Source of the DNA: Fusobacterium sp.
GTDB taxonomy: Bacteria > Cyanobacteriota > Vampirovibrionia > Gastranaerophilales > Gastranaerophilaceae
Direction of reading: 5' to 3'
DNA length: 64,000 nucleotides
Assembly: GCA_023662905.1 (NCBI GenBank)
Contig: JAMPIJ010000001.1
Coordinates: 174,854-238,853 of the forward strand
Part shown: in pieces, positions 18,536 through 28,321 of the stretch
Layout of the letters: each line of letters starts with the position of its first letter
Position numbering within the stretch: the stretch's first letter is position 1
Made by a program: the position numbers and the translations under genes
The notes under the pieces: model-generated
What the model saw: the letters and a program-made list of their open reading frames with translations, nothing else
Told to the model about the DNA's origin: nothing
The model's database searches: none

Positions 18536-19580
18536 ATGAAAAACAAACTTATGAACATTTTGACAGGGGGGGGGGGGGGGGCCGGCTGAGCCGGTTCTAT
18601 CTAAGACGTTGGCGTGCTGCCGTACAACGAAAATGTGGATGGCACTCAGTGCCTTTACAATGGCTGAAATATTACTTTCCCTCACAATTATTGGCGTAGT
18701 TGCTGCGATAACGCTTCCGTCGCTCACGGGCAACATTAACGAACGCACTTGGAACACTCAACGCAAAGCTTTATACGCGCGTTTCAGTCAGGCAATTGCT
18801 CTTATGCCGGCGTTAAACGGGTATGGGGTTGATAATCCCGATACCGCAGCTGAAACTTTTGTCACTGCAGGACTTTCAAAAGTTCTTAAAATTAACAATA
18901 TTTGTGACAGCGAACATCTGACTGATTGTGGGCTTCCGGCCAAATTTATAGGGCAAACAGGTTCAGTTTTATATAGTGGTTCTTTCCCTAATAACTATAG
19001 GGATTTCAACCCGACCGCAGTTGCACTATCTTATGATAATGGGGTTAATTATGCGGAATCTTATTCGCAAGTTAATACTAAAGCAGCAGCATTTGAAACT
19101 GCGAATGGTGAGAGTATTGCCGTTTATTATAACCCGAGTTGTAAAGCTTCAATGAATGAAAACAAATATTATTTAACGCCGCCGAAAGTTTGTGTGAATT
19201 TTGTATATGATTTGAATGGTTCAAAGGGGCCAAATACTATTGGTAAAGATATGGGATTTATGACAGTATTGTATCCGACAGATAGCGTTATTGTTGCACC
19301 GTTACCGGCCAATGCTGCCGGGGAATCTGCTCTATTTGAAGACGCGGCGAAAGTTTGTCGTAAACTCGGTGATGAGTATCGAATGCCAAACCGTGATGAA
19401 ATGGTGGCGATGTTTATTAATAAAAATTTAATTGATATTGAATCTGGATATTATCATACATCAACGCTTGTTTCAGCTGGCAATCCTTGGAACTTTATTT
19501 TTCATACCGCGGTTCTTGCACCGGCTAATGATACTGCAGGAGCTAGTGAGGGTAAGGTTAAATGTATTCATAGATATTAA
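18536..19580 (+). CDS. Phase-variable prepilin-like protein, OFF (16 G)
   Basis: The leader starts at ATG 18536 (MKNKLMNILT) and enters a 16-G tract. At this length the frame meets TGA at 18587, six codons past codon 10. With 15 or 18 G it would read through to a 39-residue leader ending SA, then FTMAE. The downstream frame is intact to 19580. An internal TTG at 18609 is an unlikely start because it has no ribosome site. The leader is about 20 residues longer than in most paralogues because a palindromic repeat (18582-18594) and adjoining sequence are translated in it. The C-terminal domain has YRMPNRDEM but lacks the usual WSS, and ends CIHRY rather than CVKR. Confidence 0.85.
18566..18581 (+). 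repeat. Poly-G tract, 16 G, in prepilin leader
   Basis: Sixteen consecutive G, one more than a multiple of three, so the pilin frame is OFF. Confidence 0.95.
18582..18594 (+). repeat. CTGAG-centred palindrome in leader
   Basis: CCGGCTGAGCCGG directly follows the G tract and would be translated in the ON frame. It is the start of the roughly 60-nt insertion that lengthens this leader and that of the gene at the window start. Confidence 0.55.
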
Positions 19581-19606
19581 AAAAGAGCGGGAAACCGCTC
19601 TTTTTT
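19579..19606. terminator. Intrinsic terminator, pilin/YhaM-like gene
   Basis: AAAAAGAGCGG, GAAA loop, CCGCTCTTTTTT. It lies between convergent genes and can serve both. Confidence 0.88.
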
Positions 19607-20435
19607 ATTCTAAATGTGCAACGCTTGTTTTGCCGAACTTCGCTGAAAAATTATCAAGTAGGTGTATCAGGTAGAGTTCGTTTTCTAAGTCTTTTTCGTT
19701 GAGGTCTATGATTGCGCCCCATTCTGCGCGGCCGTGGTGGGCGGCAATCATTCGCGCGACTGATTTGAAACCATTACTCATACACAGTGTATAGCCGTAT
19801 TGTGAGTGAGTAATCCATGTTTTGCGAAAATCTTCGTTATAGTCGATAAGTCCGTTTTCTTCGTCGTATTTGTATTCAAAGATTTTGCCGATATCGTGAA
19901 GCACGCAGGCTGCAATTACTTCGTCCTTGTTGACTCTGTGACGGAAAAGAGGGTAGTTCGCTTCTAAAAATTCAAGACATTCAAGTGTGTGAACAAGAAG
20001 TCCGCCGATGTAGTTATGGTGCATAACTTTTGCGGCCGGCGCCGGTTTGATTTGGGCTTCGTGTTCTTTGAAAAAGTCTAGCAGGAAGTTTCTGAGTTTT
20101 TCGTCATTGATTTGTGTAAATTTTGACACAAGTTCGTTGAACGCTTTGTTTCTTTCTTCAACGCTCAGACCCATTTTTGCTTCTTTAATCAGGCTAAATG
20201 AGGTTACTAAGCAGTTGTTGAATTTTTCGTTAAAGCTTGCGGTCACGATTTTTATCTGGTTTCCGGTTCTAAAAACTTTGCTGTCCATGCGATTCAGGGT
20301 TTCTTCCCAGAGAATGCAGTTCAGTGTTGTGTGGTTCACAAGGTTTTTAAGCTGCATTTTTCCCATTTTTGTTCCGGCTTTTGTGTCACCGATTGAGAAT
20401 GATTGTATCTCGTATAAATCTTCTGTGCTAAACAT
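19605..20435 (-). CDS. YhaM-like 3'-5' exoribonuclease (OB fold plus HD domain)
   Basis: 276 aa. The N-terminal 90 residues resemble an OB nucleic-acid-binding domain (MQLKNLVNHTTLNCILWE). The C-terminal part is an HD phosphohydrolase domain with H in GGLLVHTLEC, the HD pair in CVLHDIGKIFEY, H in WITHSQYG and HH in IAAHHGRAEWG, all intact. This matches YhaM/Cbf1-type metal-dependent nucleases that trim RNA 3' ends. It is somewhat shorter than Bacillus YhaM. It lies 13 nt downstream of ilvC on the same strand. Confidence 0.85.
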   Translation of the reverse strand: MFSTEDLYEIQSFSIGDTKAGTKMGKMQLKNLVNHTTLNCILWEETLNRMDSKVFRTGNQIKIVTASFNEKFNNCLVTSFSLIKEAKMGLSVEERNKAFNELVSKFTQINDEKLRNFLLDFFKEHEAQIKPAPAAKVMHHNYIGGLLVHTLECLEFLEANYPLFRHRVNKDEVIAACVLHDIGKIFEYKYDEENGLIDYNEDFRKTWITHSQYGYTLCMSNGFKSVARMIAAHHGRAEWGAIIDLNEKDLENELYLIHLLDNFSAKFGKTSVAHLE

Positions 20436-20448
20436 TTTTCCTCAATTC

Positions 20449-21480
<1,032 letters not shown>

Positions 21481-21512
21481 CTAAAATAACAAGCGGGTTT
21501 CCCCGCCTGTTA

Positions 21513-21797
21513 CTAAATTCTGTTTTCCCAAACGCCGCCGTTTCTGTCTACTACTGCGTCGTAGCAAGACCAGAATCTAAATACGCCGGTTAAGCCCAAA
21601 AGTGCGTGAGTGATTACTTTTTTGTCGCTTTGTCCGTTAAGGATTTGTCCTAATCCTGGCCAAACGATTAAAGATAATGCGCCGGCACCGATACTTTTAC
21701 CGGAAACTTGTCCGTTTGTTCCGTGAGTTTCTGCAAGAGCAGGGCTTGTTGATGCGATAACTGCTAAAAGCATCATTGTTGCTAAAATCTTTTTCAT
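21513..21797 (-). CDS. Small secreted or membrane protein, unknown
   Basis: 94 aa with a clear signal peptide (MKKILATMMLLAVIASTSPALA). The mature part has a Gly-rich hydrophobic stretch (GAGALSLIVWPGLGQILNG) and a second one near residue 70, so it may stay in a membrane. A good AGGAGT site precedes the start. No family recognised. Confidence 0.6.
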   Translation of the reverse strand: MKKILATMMLLAVIASTSPALAETHGTNGQVSGKSIGAGALSLIVWPGLGQILNGQSDKKVITHALLGLTGVFRFWSCYDAVVDRNGGVWENRI

Positions 21798-21951
21798 AAA
21801 TTACTCCTCTTTATTACCAAGAGTATTTTATTATACTTGCACATGAAAATCAACATTATGTTGACAAATGCTAAAAAATCATTAATCTCCTCTATATAGA
21901 TGTTTCAAAAAGTTTTGAAATGTCTGATAATAATGTCGAGAGAGTGTAACT

Positions 21952-22437
21952 ATGCCTTTTCGATACAGATTACAAAAGATACTTGACTTCCGTATAAGAA
22001 AAAAAGAAGAACAGGTGTTAGTAGTACAAAAAGCTCAAGCGGCCGTGTTTCAGGTAGAAGAGAGAATTCGTCAGAATGAACAAGAAATTCTTGATACCAA
22101 GACCGGAATGCGTTCCGCAGACCCGAGGATGTTTGAATATTATGACAAATACTTAGACCACCTCTGGGAAAAAGCCGAGAAGCTTCAGCAGGAACTCGTA
22201 GAGGCACAGCGGATACTGAATATTGAAAAACAAAAACTCGTGAAACTTGAACAAGGCGTTAAAGTTCTCGAGAAGCACAAAGAAAAAAGCCGTGAAGCTT
22301 ATCTTGCAGAAGAAAAAGCAGCAGAGCTTAAGCAGTATTCGGAACTCGGCGTAACAAGGTTCTTCCGCCAGTCGCAAGAGCGCGCAGAGGAAGAAGAGGC
22401 ACAAATCTTAAAACAATTACAAGAATTAGACCAATAA
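21952..22437 (+). CDS. fliJ: Flagellar export chaperone-like protein FliJ
   Basis: 161 aa, almost wholly helical, starting MPFRYRLQKILDFRIRKKEE, the standard FliJ opening. FliJ is the cytoplasmic stalk-like component of the flagellar type III export ATPase complex. It is followed 14 nt later by a FliK-like gene and then a hook gene, making a short flagellar operon. Confidence 0.82.
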   Translation: MPFRYRLQKILDFRIRKKEEQVLVVQKAQAAVFQVEERIRQNEQEILDTKTGMRSADPRMFEYYDKYLDHLWEKAEKLQQELVEAQRILNIEKQKLVKLEQGVKVLEKHKEKSREAYLAEEKAAELKQYSELGVTRFFRQSQERAEEEEAQILKQLQELDQ

Positions 22438-22451
22438 TTGGAGAACTATAA

Positions 22452-23297
22452 ATGAATGTAAGTTCATCAACCGCGACAACTTCAACAACATCAACAACTT
22501 CTACGTCAACAGCGACTAAAACGCAGGAGAAATCCTCTGCATCTTTTGACGAAGAAATGAAGAAAGCCGACAGCACAGAAACTGCAGAACAAGAGGTTCA
22601 GCAAAATCCTGAAGAAGCTAAGGCGCAGGAAAAAGAAGATGGTGCCGCAGGTGAAAAACAAAATCAACAAAACGCTTCTGATAATCTATTAGGCGAAAAT
22701 TCTGACACTGAAATTGATGTTAAACTCAACACTGCGGATTTGTTGTCCTTAAACATTCAACAGCTTCTAGATACGCAAAACCAGATTAATAGCAAGACCG
22801 ATGTTTTTCAGGTTAGTATTTCGCGTAATGAAGATTTGACTAAAAGTATTGGCGAAACAATCAGTCTTGAAATGAACGAGGGTGACGCGCAATTCTTTAT
22901 TGATGTGGTGAAAAATAATAACGCCGGAGTTCAAAATGTGGTTCAAGATGTTCAACAGGCAATGACTTTCGGCACAGAAAAGGTTCAGAAATCTGCGAAT
23001 GTTTCGCAAACATTGATTAATGCCTTGCACAATTCTGTAAAAACCGGTCAGGCAGTCAGAATTGATTTTGGAAACGATGTTGCTGTCGTAATGCGTGTGA
23101 ACCGTGACGGTTCGATTATGGCGAATTTCATCCCAGGGGACAAAGCCGTCGAAGAATATTTGAAAAATAATATCGGGTTCTTGAAACAACGTTTCGATGA
23201 AGAAGATATTCCGTACTCACAGCTTTCTTACTCGCAACATCAGCAGCAAGAACGCAGACAACAGCAAGAAAATAATAAGGAGAATAAACATGAATGA
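22452..23297 (+). CDS. FliK-like flagellar hook-length control protein
   Basis: 281 aa. The N-terminus is Thr/Ser-rich and acidic low-complexity sequence. Residues about 195-255 (VRIDFGNDVAVVMRVNRDGS, VEEYLKNNIGFLKQRFDEED) have the pattern of a FliK C-terminal domain (short strands, then an L-x6-L helix). The tail is Gln-rich. Its place between fliJ and a hook gene supports the call, as does an 8-nt overlap with the next gene. Sequence similarity alone is weak. Confidence 0.6.
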   Translation: MNVSSSTATTSTTSTTSTSTATKTQEKSSASFDEEMKKADSTETAEQEVQQNPEEAKAQEKEDGAAGEKQNQQNASDNLLGENSDTEIDVKLNTADLLSLNIQQLLDTQNQINSKTDVFQVSISRNEDLTKSIGETISLEMNEGDAQFFIDVVKNNNAGVQNVVQDVQQAMTFGTEKVQKSANVSQTLINALHNSVKTGQAVRIDFGNDVAVVMRVNRDGSIMANFIPGDKAVEEYLKNNIGFLKQRFDEEDIPYSQLSYSQHQQQERRQQQENNKENKHE

Positions 23298-24126
23298 TTC
23301 TTTTACCACGGCCCTGAATACTCAGAAAGCCACAACTAACTGGATGGACGTCATTGCTGACAACATGACGAATGTTTATACTCCAGGGTTTAGAGAAAAA
23401 CAAGTTAACTTTAAAACCTTTTTGAACGGGGCTGTAAACAACGATTATGACAAAAAGATTTCGCAAGGTAAATCAACCCCGGGGACTTCTAACGATAACC
23501 TTTTCCTTGAGGGTAAAGGCTTTTTCCTTATGAAAACCCCTGAGGGCAAAACGGTTTATACTCGTCTTGGTGAATTTACATTTGATAGCGCCGGCGTTTT
23601 TAAGGCGAAAAACGGAAACACTGTTCAAGGCTACATCTTGAACGACCGCGGTGAAATTATGCAGGGTACAAAATCTGTAAGCGCTGATTTGTATGAAGAA
23701 ACAGCACTCAAAGGCGGTGCGTTGAATGTTCCGACAACCGATATTAAAATGTGGATTGACCCGAACAATGGCAAATACCTCGGTAAATACGATGAATACG
23801 AAATCAAAGGTGACGGAACAATCTACGGTAAAGCAGACGGCGGCAAGGTAAAAGTTCCGCTATATAGAATTACGACAAGAAACTTCCATAACCCTGCCGG
23901 ACTTCTGGAATACAAAGAGGGCCAGTTCCTTGAAACAGAAGAATCAGGCAAACCGCTTCTTGGCTGCGGCGAAATCCGTTCAGGACTTTTGGAACTTTCA
24001 AACGCGGATTTTAAAGGAAACATTTCATATTTCCAGATGGCAAAACTTCAACTGGAAGTCACAAACAAACTGATTTCAACGAACAAAAGTTTGCTTGAGG
24101 AAGCGTTAAGACTTGTAGGAAGCTAA
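23290..24126 (+). CDS. Flagellar hook/basal-body rod protein (FlgE/FlgG family)
   Basis: 278 aa from the ATG at 23290, preceded by AAGGAGAATAAAC. The N-terminus has the rod motif (ADNMTNVYTPGFREK), followed by the FlgE/FlgG-type DNLFLEGKGFFLM and TRLGEFTFDSAGVF. The C-terminus has LQLEVTNKLISTNKSLLEEA, the matching C-terminal rod helix. FlgE, FlgF and FlgG are hard to separate here; neighbours favour hook. No ring, motor or filament genes are in the window. Confidence 0.82.
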   Translation: MNDSFTTALNTQKATTNWMDVIADNMTNVYTPGFREKQVNFKTFLNGAVNNDYDKKISQGKSTPGTSNDNLFLEGKGFFLMKTPEGKTVYTRLGEFTFDSAGVFKAKNGNTVQGYILNDRGEIMQGTKSVSADLYEETALKGGALNVPTTDIKMWIDPNNGKYLGKYDEYEIKGDGTIYGKADGGKVKVPLYRITTRNFHNPAGLLEYKEGQFLETEESGKPLLGCGEIRSGLLELSNADFKGNISYFQMAKLQLEVTNKLISTNKSLLEEALRLVGS

Positions 24127-24131
24127 TAATT

Positions 24132-24162
24132 AAAAAAAAACGGGCCTTTCGGCCCGTTTTTC
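24132..24162. terminator. Intrinsic terminator, hook gene and LysM gene
   Basis: ACGGGCC, TTTC, GGCCCGT with A and T runs either side, between convergent genes. A close variant lies at 31251-31275 beside the second LysM gene. Confidence 0.88.
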
Positions 24163-25256
24163 TATGCTGCTAATTTAATTTGTTGATCTGGATAGATTAA
24201 ATCCGGATTTTTGATTTGCGGGTTCAATCTAATGAATTCTTTAACCTGTTCAAGAATGTGGGCGTTTGTAATTGTAGCCCCAGGGTTTGCTTTTTGGAGT
24301 TCATGTTTTGCTATATTCCATAAGCAGTCACCTTTAACAACTTTGTAATCTTTGATTGAAACTTGATTTAACGCGCCGCCGAAGATGTTGTTTGTTGGTG
24401 GATTTTGCTGAGCTGGTTGCGCTGGTTGAGCCGGAGCCGGTTGTTGTGGCGCGGCTGGCTGTGCAGGTTGCGTTGTAGCTGTAGAATCCGCTGGTGCCAC
24501 CGGAGCGGTTGGCGCATTAGCTGTAGAATCTGCCGGTGCGACAGGAGCGACCTGTGTTGAATCAGTTGGAACTGTCGCGGTCGAATCAGCAGGTACTGGC
24601 GCAACTACAGGAGCAGTTGCAGTTGAATCAGGAGCTGCGACTTGAGTTGAATCGTTTTGTGCAGCAGGAGCTGCTGCCGCTTCTGGTGTTTCTTCTGCAG
24701 TTTCTGTTGAATCCGCAGCAGCTGTGGTTTCTTCTTCCGGTTCAGTGGTTTCTGCTTTGTCTGCTGCGATAGGTTCTGCGGCTTCGTCCTCATTGCCTAG
24801 AAGCGCGTATGCTGTAACTCCGGCAATTGTTCCTGTAGTTCCGCCGATAGCCCAATTTCTTGTAAAATTATCTGTATGGGTTTTGTCTAATCCTGTTCTT
24901 GCCTGTTTGGTTATAGTATTACCTCTAGCATTAAGGTATTCCATTTTGCCTGTTTTTACATTGACTTGTGAGGCTACGGTCTTTCCGTTATCATACTCCG
25001 TTACTGTTTGGAAAACACTTCCTTTTTGTCTTTGTACTGTAACTCGGGTTGGATTTGCTTCACCCTCTACAAATCGTGATGTAACAGTTTTGGTTCTTCT
25101 AAACGGGTTATATTTTCCGACTTGTTTTTCGTATGTTTGGATTGTTTGTCCATTTTTTTCAGCTGTCTGAACTAATTTACCTGCATTTTTTCTTGTTGCT
25201 TTGAATGCTTTGTTTGCAGTGTTAAATAATTTTGTTAATTTTCCAACTCCAGCCAT
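24162..25256 (-). CDS. LysM-domain protein with Pro/Ala/Thr repeat linker
   Basis: 364 aa. There is no classical signal peptide; an Ala/Gly-rich hydrophobic segment (about residues 135-152) may anchor it. Residues about 165-290 are low-complexity repeats (APADSTA units), consistent with a wall-spanning linker. The C-terminal LysM-like domain begins YKVVKGDCLWNIAKHEL and ends LNPQIKNPDLIYPDQQI, implying peptidoglycan binding. It is paralogous to the 31.3 kb gene, sharing NNIFGG before LysM, the same 5' leader and the same type of terminator. A G:C tract sits 61 nt upstream of the start. Confidence 0.8.
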   Translation of the reverse strand: MAGVGKLTKLFNTANKAFKATRKNAGKLVQTAEKNGQTIQTYEKQVGKYNPFRRTKTVTSRFVEGEANPTRVTVQRQKGSVFQTVTEYDNGKTVASQVNVKTGKMEYLNARGNTITKQARTGLDKTHTDNFTRNWAIGGTTGTIAGVTAYALLGNEDEAAEPIAADKAETTEPEEETTAAADSTETAEETPEAAAAPAAQNDSTQVAAPDSTATAPVVAPVPADSTATVPTDSTQVAPVAPADSTANAPTAPVAPADSTATTQPAQPAAPQQPAPAQPAQPAQQNPPTNNIFGGALNQVSIKDYKVVKGDCLWNIAKHELQKANPGATITNAHILEQVKEFIRLNPQIKNPDLIYPDQQIKLAA

Positions 25257-25316
25257 AAGTAATATCCCCTTTCGTTTTCCTTTGAAATAAATCCCCTTGT
25301 ATATCTATTAAGTAGC

Positions 25317-25328
25317 GGGGGGGGGGGG
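25317..25328. repeat. G:C tract, 12 bp, upstream of LysM gene
   Basis: Twelve consecutive C on the coding (-) strand, 61 nt before the LysM start. Because it lies upstream of the start codon, length change would affect transcription or the leader rather than the reading frame. On the + strand it is followed by TTGCTTAACAGG, resembling the sequence after pilin G tracts. Confidence 0.85.
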
Positions 25329-25400
25329 TTGCTTAACAGGTTCCTTTTATTACAAAATGTAAATTTCGTAAATAAGGTGTATATATTCTATAAATAATGT

Positions 25401-25880
25401 TTATTTACGAATTGTGATTCTTTCTAATGCGCGGACAAAACGGGTAGGTAAATTTTCTGTTTTGGCGGTGATTGAATCAACTAAAATCGTTACGCAGCCT
25501 AAACGTTTTCCGCATAAAATATCCGTTAGTGGTCTATCGCCGACAAACGCTGTTTCTGCCGCGTTCAAACCGTGTTCTTCCATAAACGCTTTTGCAACCT
25601 TAATATCGGGTTTGTGCGCTGCAAAAACGCAAGGAAAATCCGTGCAAGCCTTAACCTTTTCGATATAAGCCTTGTTTTCGTTGTTGGAAACAATTGCGAT
25701 GAAAAAGTCTTTTCGGACGTCGTTGAGCCATTGGTGGGTTTCGTCGCTGTAACATCCTGATTTTGACGCCATAATTGTGCTGTCTAAATCGAAAAGGAGG
25801 TTTTTTATCCCGCGACTTTTGAGTTCCGCAAGGTCTATTGCGTAAATATTTTCAAGGTTATAATCAGGCTTCAGAATCAT
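25401..25880 (-). CDS. yqeG: HAD-superfamily phosphatase, YqeG type
   Basis: 159 aa. Motif I is DLDSTI (nucleophile and acid Asp), motif II is VSNNE, motif III is KPD and motif IV is VGDRPLTDI. The family acts on small phosphorylated substrates. Its start overlaps the U32 gene by 17 nt, so the two are one operon. Confidence 0.88.
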   Translation of the reverse strand: MILKPDYNLENIYAIDLAELKSRGIKNLLFDLDSTIMASKSGCYSDETHQWLNDVRKDFFIAIVSNNENKAYIEKVKACTDFPCVFAAHKPDIKVAKAFMEEHGLNAAETAFVGDRPLTDILCGKRLGCVTILVDSITAKTENLPTRFVRALERITIRK

Positions 25881-27102
25881 TTTTTATTCCTATCGTACGA
25901 GCCATTGCGTATTTGTAATCTTTCGGCGCGGTTGAGAACTTCATGTAAACTTCTGCGTTTGTGTTGCCGACATCAAGTGTCAAACCGTTTTCGTCCTGAA
26001 TTTCAAGAACTTTGGTTGTAAATTGTTCGTCAGGAGTGATGATTTCGATTTCGTCACCGACAAGCATTTTGTTTTTGACTTTTACAAAGTACCAATCATC
26101 TTTCTTATTCCAGAATTCGCATAAGAAGTCTGCGCCGGCAAGGCCTTTGGAAATGTCGTAGCTGTAGCTTTCGCCGTTGTTGTTGCCGAGGGCAAAGCCT
26201 GTTGTATAGCCGCGGTTGCCGACTTTTTTGAGTTCTAAGAAATATTTGTGTAAGTCGTCAGTTTTACCGGCTAAGATTTCGTCAATTGCTTGGCGGTAAG
26301 CTTTTGCGACTGCTGAAACGTAGTATAAACTTTTTGTTCTGCCCTCGACTTTGAGTGAATCAATTCCCGCATCGATTAATTGCGGCAGGTATTCAACAAG
26401 ACAGAGGTCTTTCGGGCTGAGAATATGTGAGCCGCGGCCGTCTTGGTTGATTTCTAAGTATTCGTCAGGACGGGTGCTTTCAACGAGTTTGTAACTCCAG
26501 CGGCATGGTTGTGAACAGTTGCCGTGGTTGGCTTTGCGTTCACCTTTTGAGAAGTAGTCGCTAAGCAGGCATCTGCCGGAGAATGAAACGCATTGCGCGC
26601 CGTGAACGAAGCTTTCAAGTTCAACATCTGGAACCTGACGGCGGATTTCTGCAATATCTTTTATCGCGAGTTCGCGGGCTAAGATTACGCGGCTTGCGCC
26701 GAGGTCACGCCAGAATTTAACGCTTTCGTAGTTGAGCGTATTTGTTTGCGTGCTGATATGAATGTCAGTGTTTGGCATTCTTTTTCTAACCATATTAAAT
26801 ACGCCGAAGTCGCTTAAAATTACGGCATCCGGTTTTGCGTCGTTGAATACATCAATTGCTTCTTCAAGCTGTCTGATATCGTTGTTGAACGCAAAAATAT
26901 TCAACGTTAAGTAAGCTTTAGCGCCGAGTTCGTGCGCTTTTGCGATTGCGTCTTTTATGTTATCAAGCGTAATAAGTTCGCCTTTTCTCATCGCGCGCAG
27001 GCTGAAATCAACCACGCCCAAATAAACTGCGTCCGCACCGTAGCGGATTGCGTATTCTAATTTTTCAATATTGCCCGCAGGCATCAAAAGTTCTAGTCCC
27101 AT
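25864..27102 (-). CDS. Peptidase U32 family / tRNA hydroxylation TrhP-like protein
   Basis: 412 aa. TIM-barrel N-terminus (MGLELLMPAGNIEKLEYAIR) and the U32 signature with its cysteines (ESFVHGAQCVSFSGRCLLSD, then NHGNCSQPCRW), which bind an iron-sulfur cluster. Members labelled as collagenases are in several bacteria tRNA (TrhP) or rRNA (RlhA) hydroxylation proteins. This length and the C-terminal beta domain fit TrhP/YegQ-like members. Confidence 0.85.
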   Translation of the reverse strand: MGLELLMPAGNIEKLEYAIRYGADAVYLGVVDFSLRAMRKGELITLDNIKDAIAKAHELGAKAYLTLNIFAFNNDIRQLEEAIDVFNDAKPDAVILSDFGVFNMVRKRMPNTDIHISTQTNTLNYESVKFWRDLGASRVILARELAIKDIAEIRRQVPDVELESFVHGAQCVSFSGRCLLSDYFSKGERKANHGNCSQPCRWSYKLVESTRPDEYLEINQDGRGSHILSPKDLCLVEYLPQLIDAGIDSLKVEGRTKSLYYVSAVAKAYRQAIDEILAGKTDDLHKYFLELKKVGNRGYTTGFALGNNNGESYSYDISKGLAGADFLCEFWNKKDDWYFVKVKNKMLVGDEIEIITPDEQFTTKVLEIQDENGLTLDVGNTNAEVYMKFSTAPKDYKYAMARTIGIKNDSEA

Positions 27103-27208
27103 AGTTGTATATTACCCGAAAGGAGATAAATAATCAACCGGATAGGTGATGTGATTTTTCGATAATTATAGACAATAGAAATGTAGAGAGTTAATAAACG
27201 AGGTTAGA

Positions 27209-27340
27209 ATGCAAACAATTCAAAACGCAACGGTTACTATTAAAGAAGCATGGGCTTATCAGCCGCCGGTAATTCATACGTGGTTTTTGGCGAGTTCGGC
27301 TGCGCTAATGGTTATGTTGGCTGTTTTTTGCGTTGCATAA
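27209..27340 (+). CDS. 43-aa single-pass membrane peptide
   Basis: Starts MQTIQNATVTIKEAW with a GAGGT site 4 nt upstream. Residues about 24-42 are hydrophobic (WFLASSAALMVMLAVFCVA) and end the peptide. It is followed within 20 nt by a strong terminator, supporting a real transcription unit in this otherwise gene-free stretch. Function unknown. Confidence 0.55.
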   Translation: MQTIQNATVTIKEAWAYQPPVIHTWFLASSAALMVMLAVFCVA

Positions 27341-27360
27341 GCTTCTTATAAAATAAGATT

Positions 27361-27393
27361 GTGAGGGGAGAACTTTATAGTTCTCCCCTTTTG
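27361..27393 (+). terminator. Intrinsic terminator after small membrane peptide
   Basis: GGGGAGAACT, TTAT, AGTTCTCCCC, then TTTT. Confidence 0.85.
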
Positions 27394-27493
27394 TCATCTG
27401 AATGGATGGTTTTTCTTTTGTTTACACCTTTTAAATGATGTGATTAATGCTGAATATTATAGAATAGAATTGTGGTAGATTTTGGTAAAAATA

Positions 27494-28321
27494 ATGAGCG
27501 AAAATTTTGATTTCACATCGTACAATAATATAAAAAGACTTCCGGAAAACGAACTTGTTGAGTTATGGAACAGATACTTCCAAAACAAGTCTGACAAAGC
27601 GGTGAGAGATGCGCTCATTTGTCAATATATTTATCTTATTAGATACGTTGTAGGACGTATTAAAATGACTTTACCTAATGGCGTTTCTGCAGAAGATATC
27701 GCTGGCTACGGTGTTGAAGGTTTGATTAACGCGATAGAACGTTTTTCTGTTGATAAAAATACTAAGTTTGAAACCTACGCGTTAATAAGAATTCGCGGTA
27801 CTATTTTAGACAGAATCCGTTCAGAAGATTTCTTGCCTAGAAGTGTCCGCTCGAAGTTGAAAAAGATTAAACAGGCTCAGGAAGATTTAAAGCAAGAACT
27901 TGGCAGAATGCCTACCTCAAGAGAGGTCGCTGAGTATTTGGATATGGAAGTCGATAAGGTTATCCAGCTTATGTCAGAAGACGTTACAGTTTCGTCTATC
28001 TATGACAAGCAAGGTTCTTCCGATGATAGTTTAGAAGTAATCGATACTATTCAGGATGAACACGGCAGAACACCTTATGAAGTTGCGGAAGAAAAGAATG
28101 TTAAGCAGGAATTGGAGAACGCTTTGAAAAGACTTCCTGAACGTGAACGTAATATTATGGTTCTTTACTATCAAGAAAACATGACGCTCAAAGAAATCGG
28201 TCAAATGCTTGGTATGTCTGAATCCCGTGTTTGCCAGCTTCACGCACAAAGTATTGTTAAACTCAAAAATATTCTTAACGAAAAACGTTCGCAAAGACTT
28301 CAAAAAAATATTATCGGTTGA
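27494..28321 (+). CDS. fliA: RNA polymerase sigma factor, FliA/WhiG family
   Basis: 275 aa from the ATG at 27494. Region 2 has ICQYIYLIRYVVGRIKMTLP and GYGVEGLINAIERF; region 3 has LGRMPTSREVAEYLDM; region 4 has LPERERNIMVLYYQENMT and the helix-turn-helix LKEIGQMLGMSESRVCQLHA. This is the sigma-28 type that reads flagellar late genes in many bacteria. The nearby fliJ, fliK-like and hook genes fit, but a different regulon is possible in a lineage with few flagellar genes. Confidence 0.88.
   Translation: MSENFDFTSYNNIKRLPENELVELWNRYFQNKSDKAVRDALICQYIYLIRYVVGRIKMTLPNGVSAEDIAGYGVEGLINAIERFSVDKNTKFETYALIRIRGTILDRIRSEDFLPRSVRSKLKKIKQAQEDLKQELGRMPTSREVAEYLDMEVDKVIQLMSEDVTVSSIYDKQGSSDDSLEVIDTIQDEHGRTPYEVAEEKNVKQELENALKRLPERERNIMVLYYQENMTLKEIGQMLGMSESRVCQLHAQSIVKLKNILNEKRSQRLQKNIIG

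Noticed and set aside
24368-24793. Gln/Arg- or Leu/Gln-rich reading frames opposite or beside the LysM repeats
   Set aside because: They are frame-shifted readings of the repetitive Pro/Ala/Thr linker and have no independent support.
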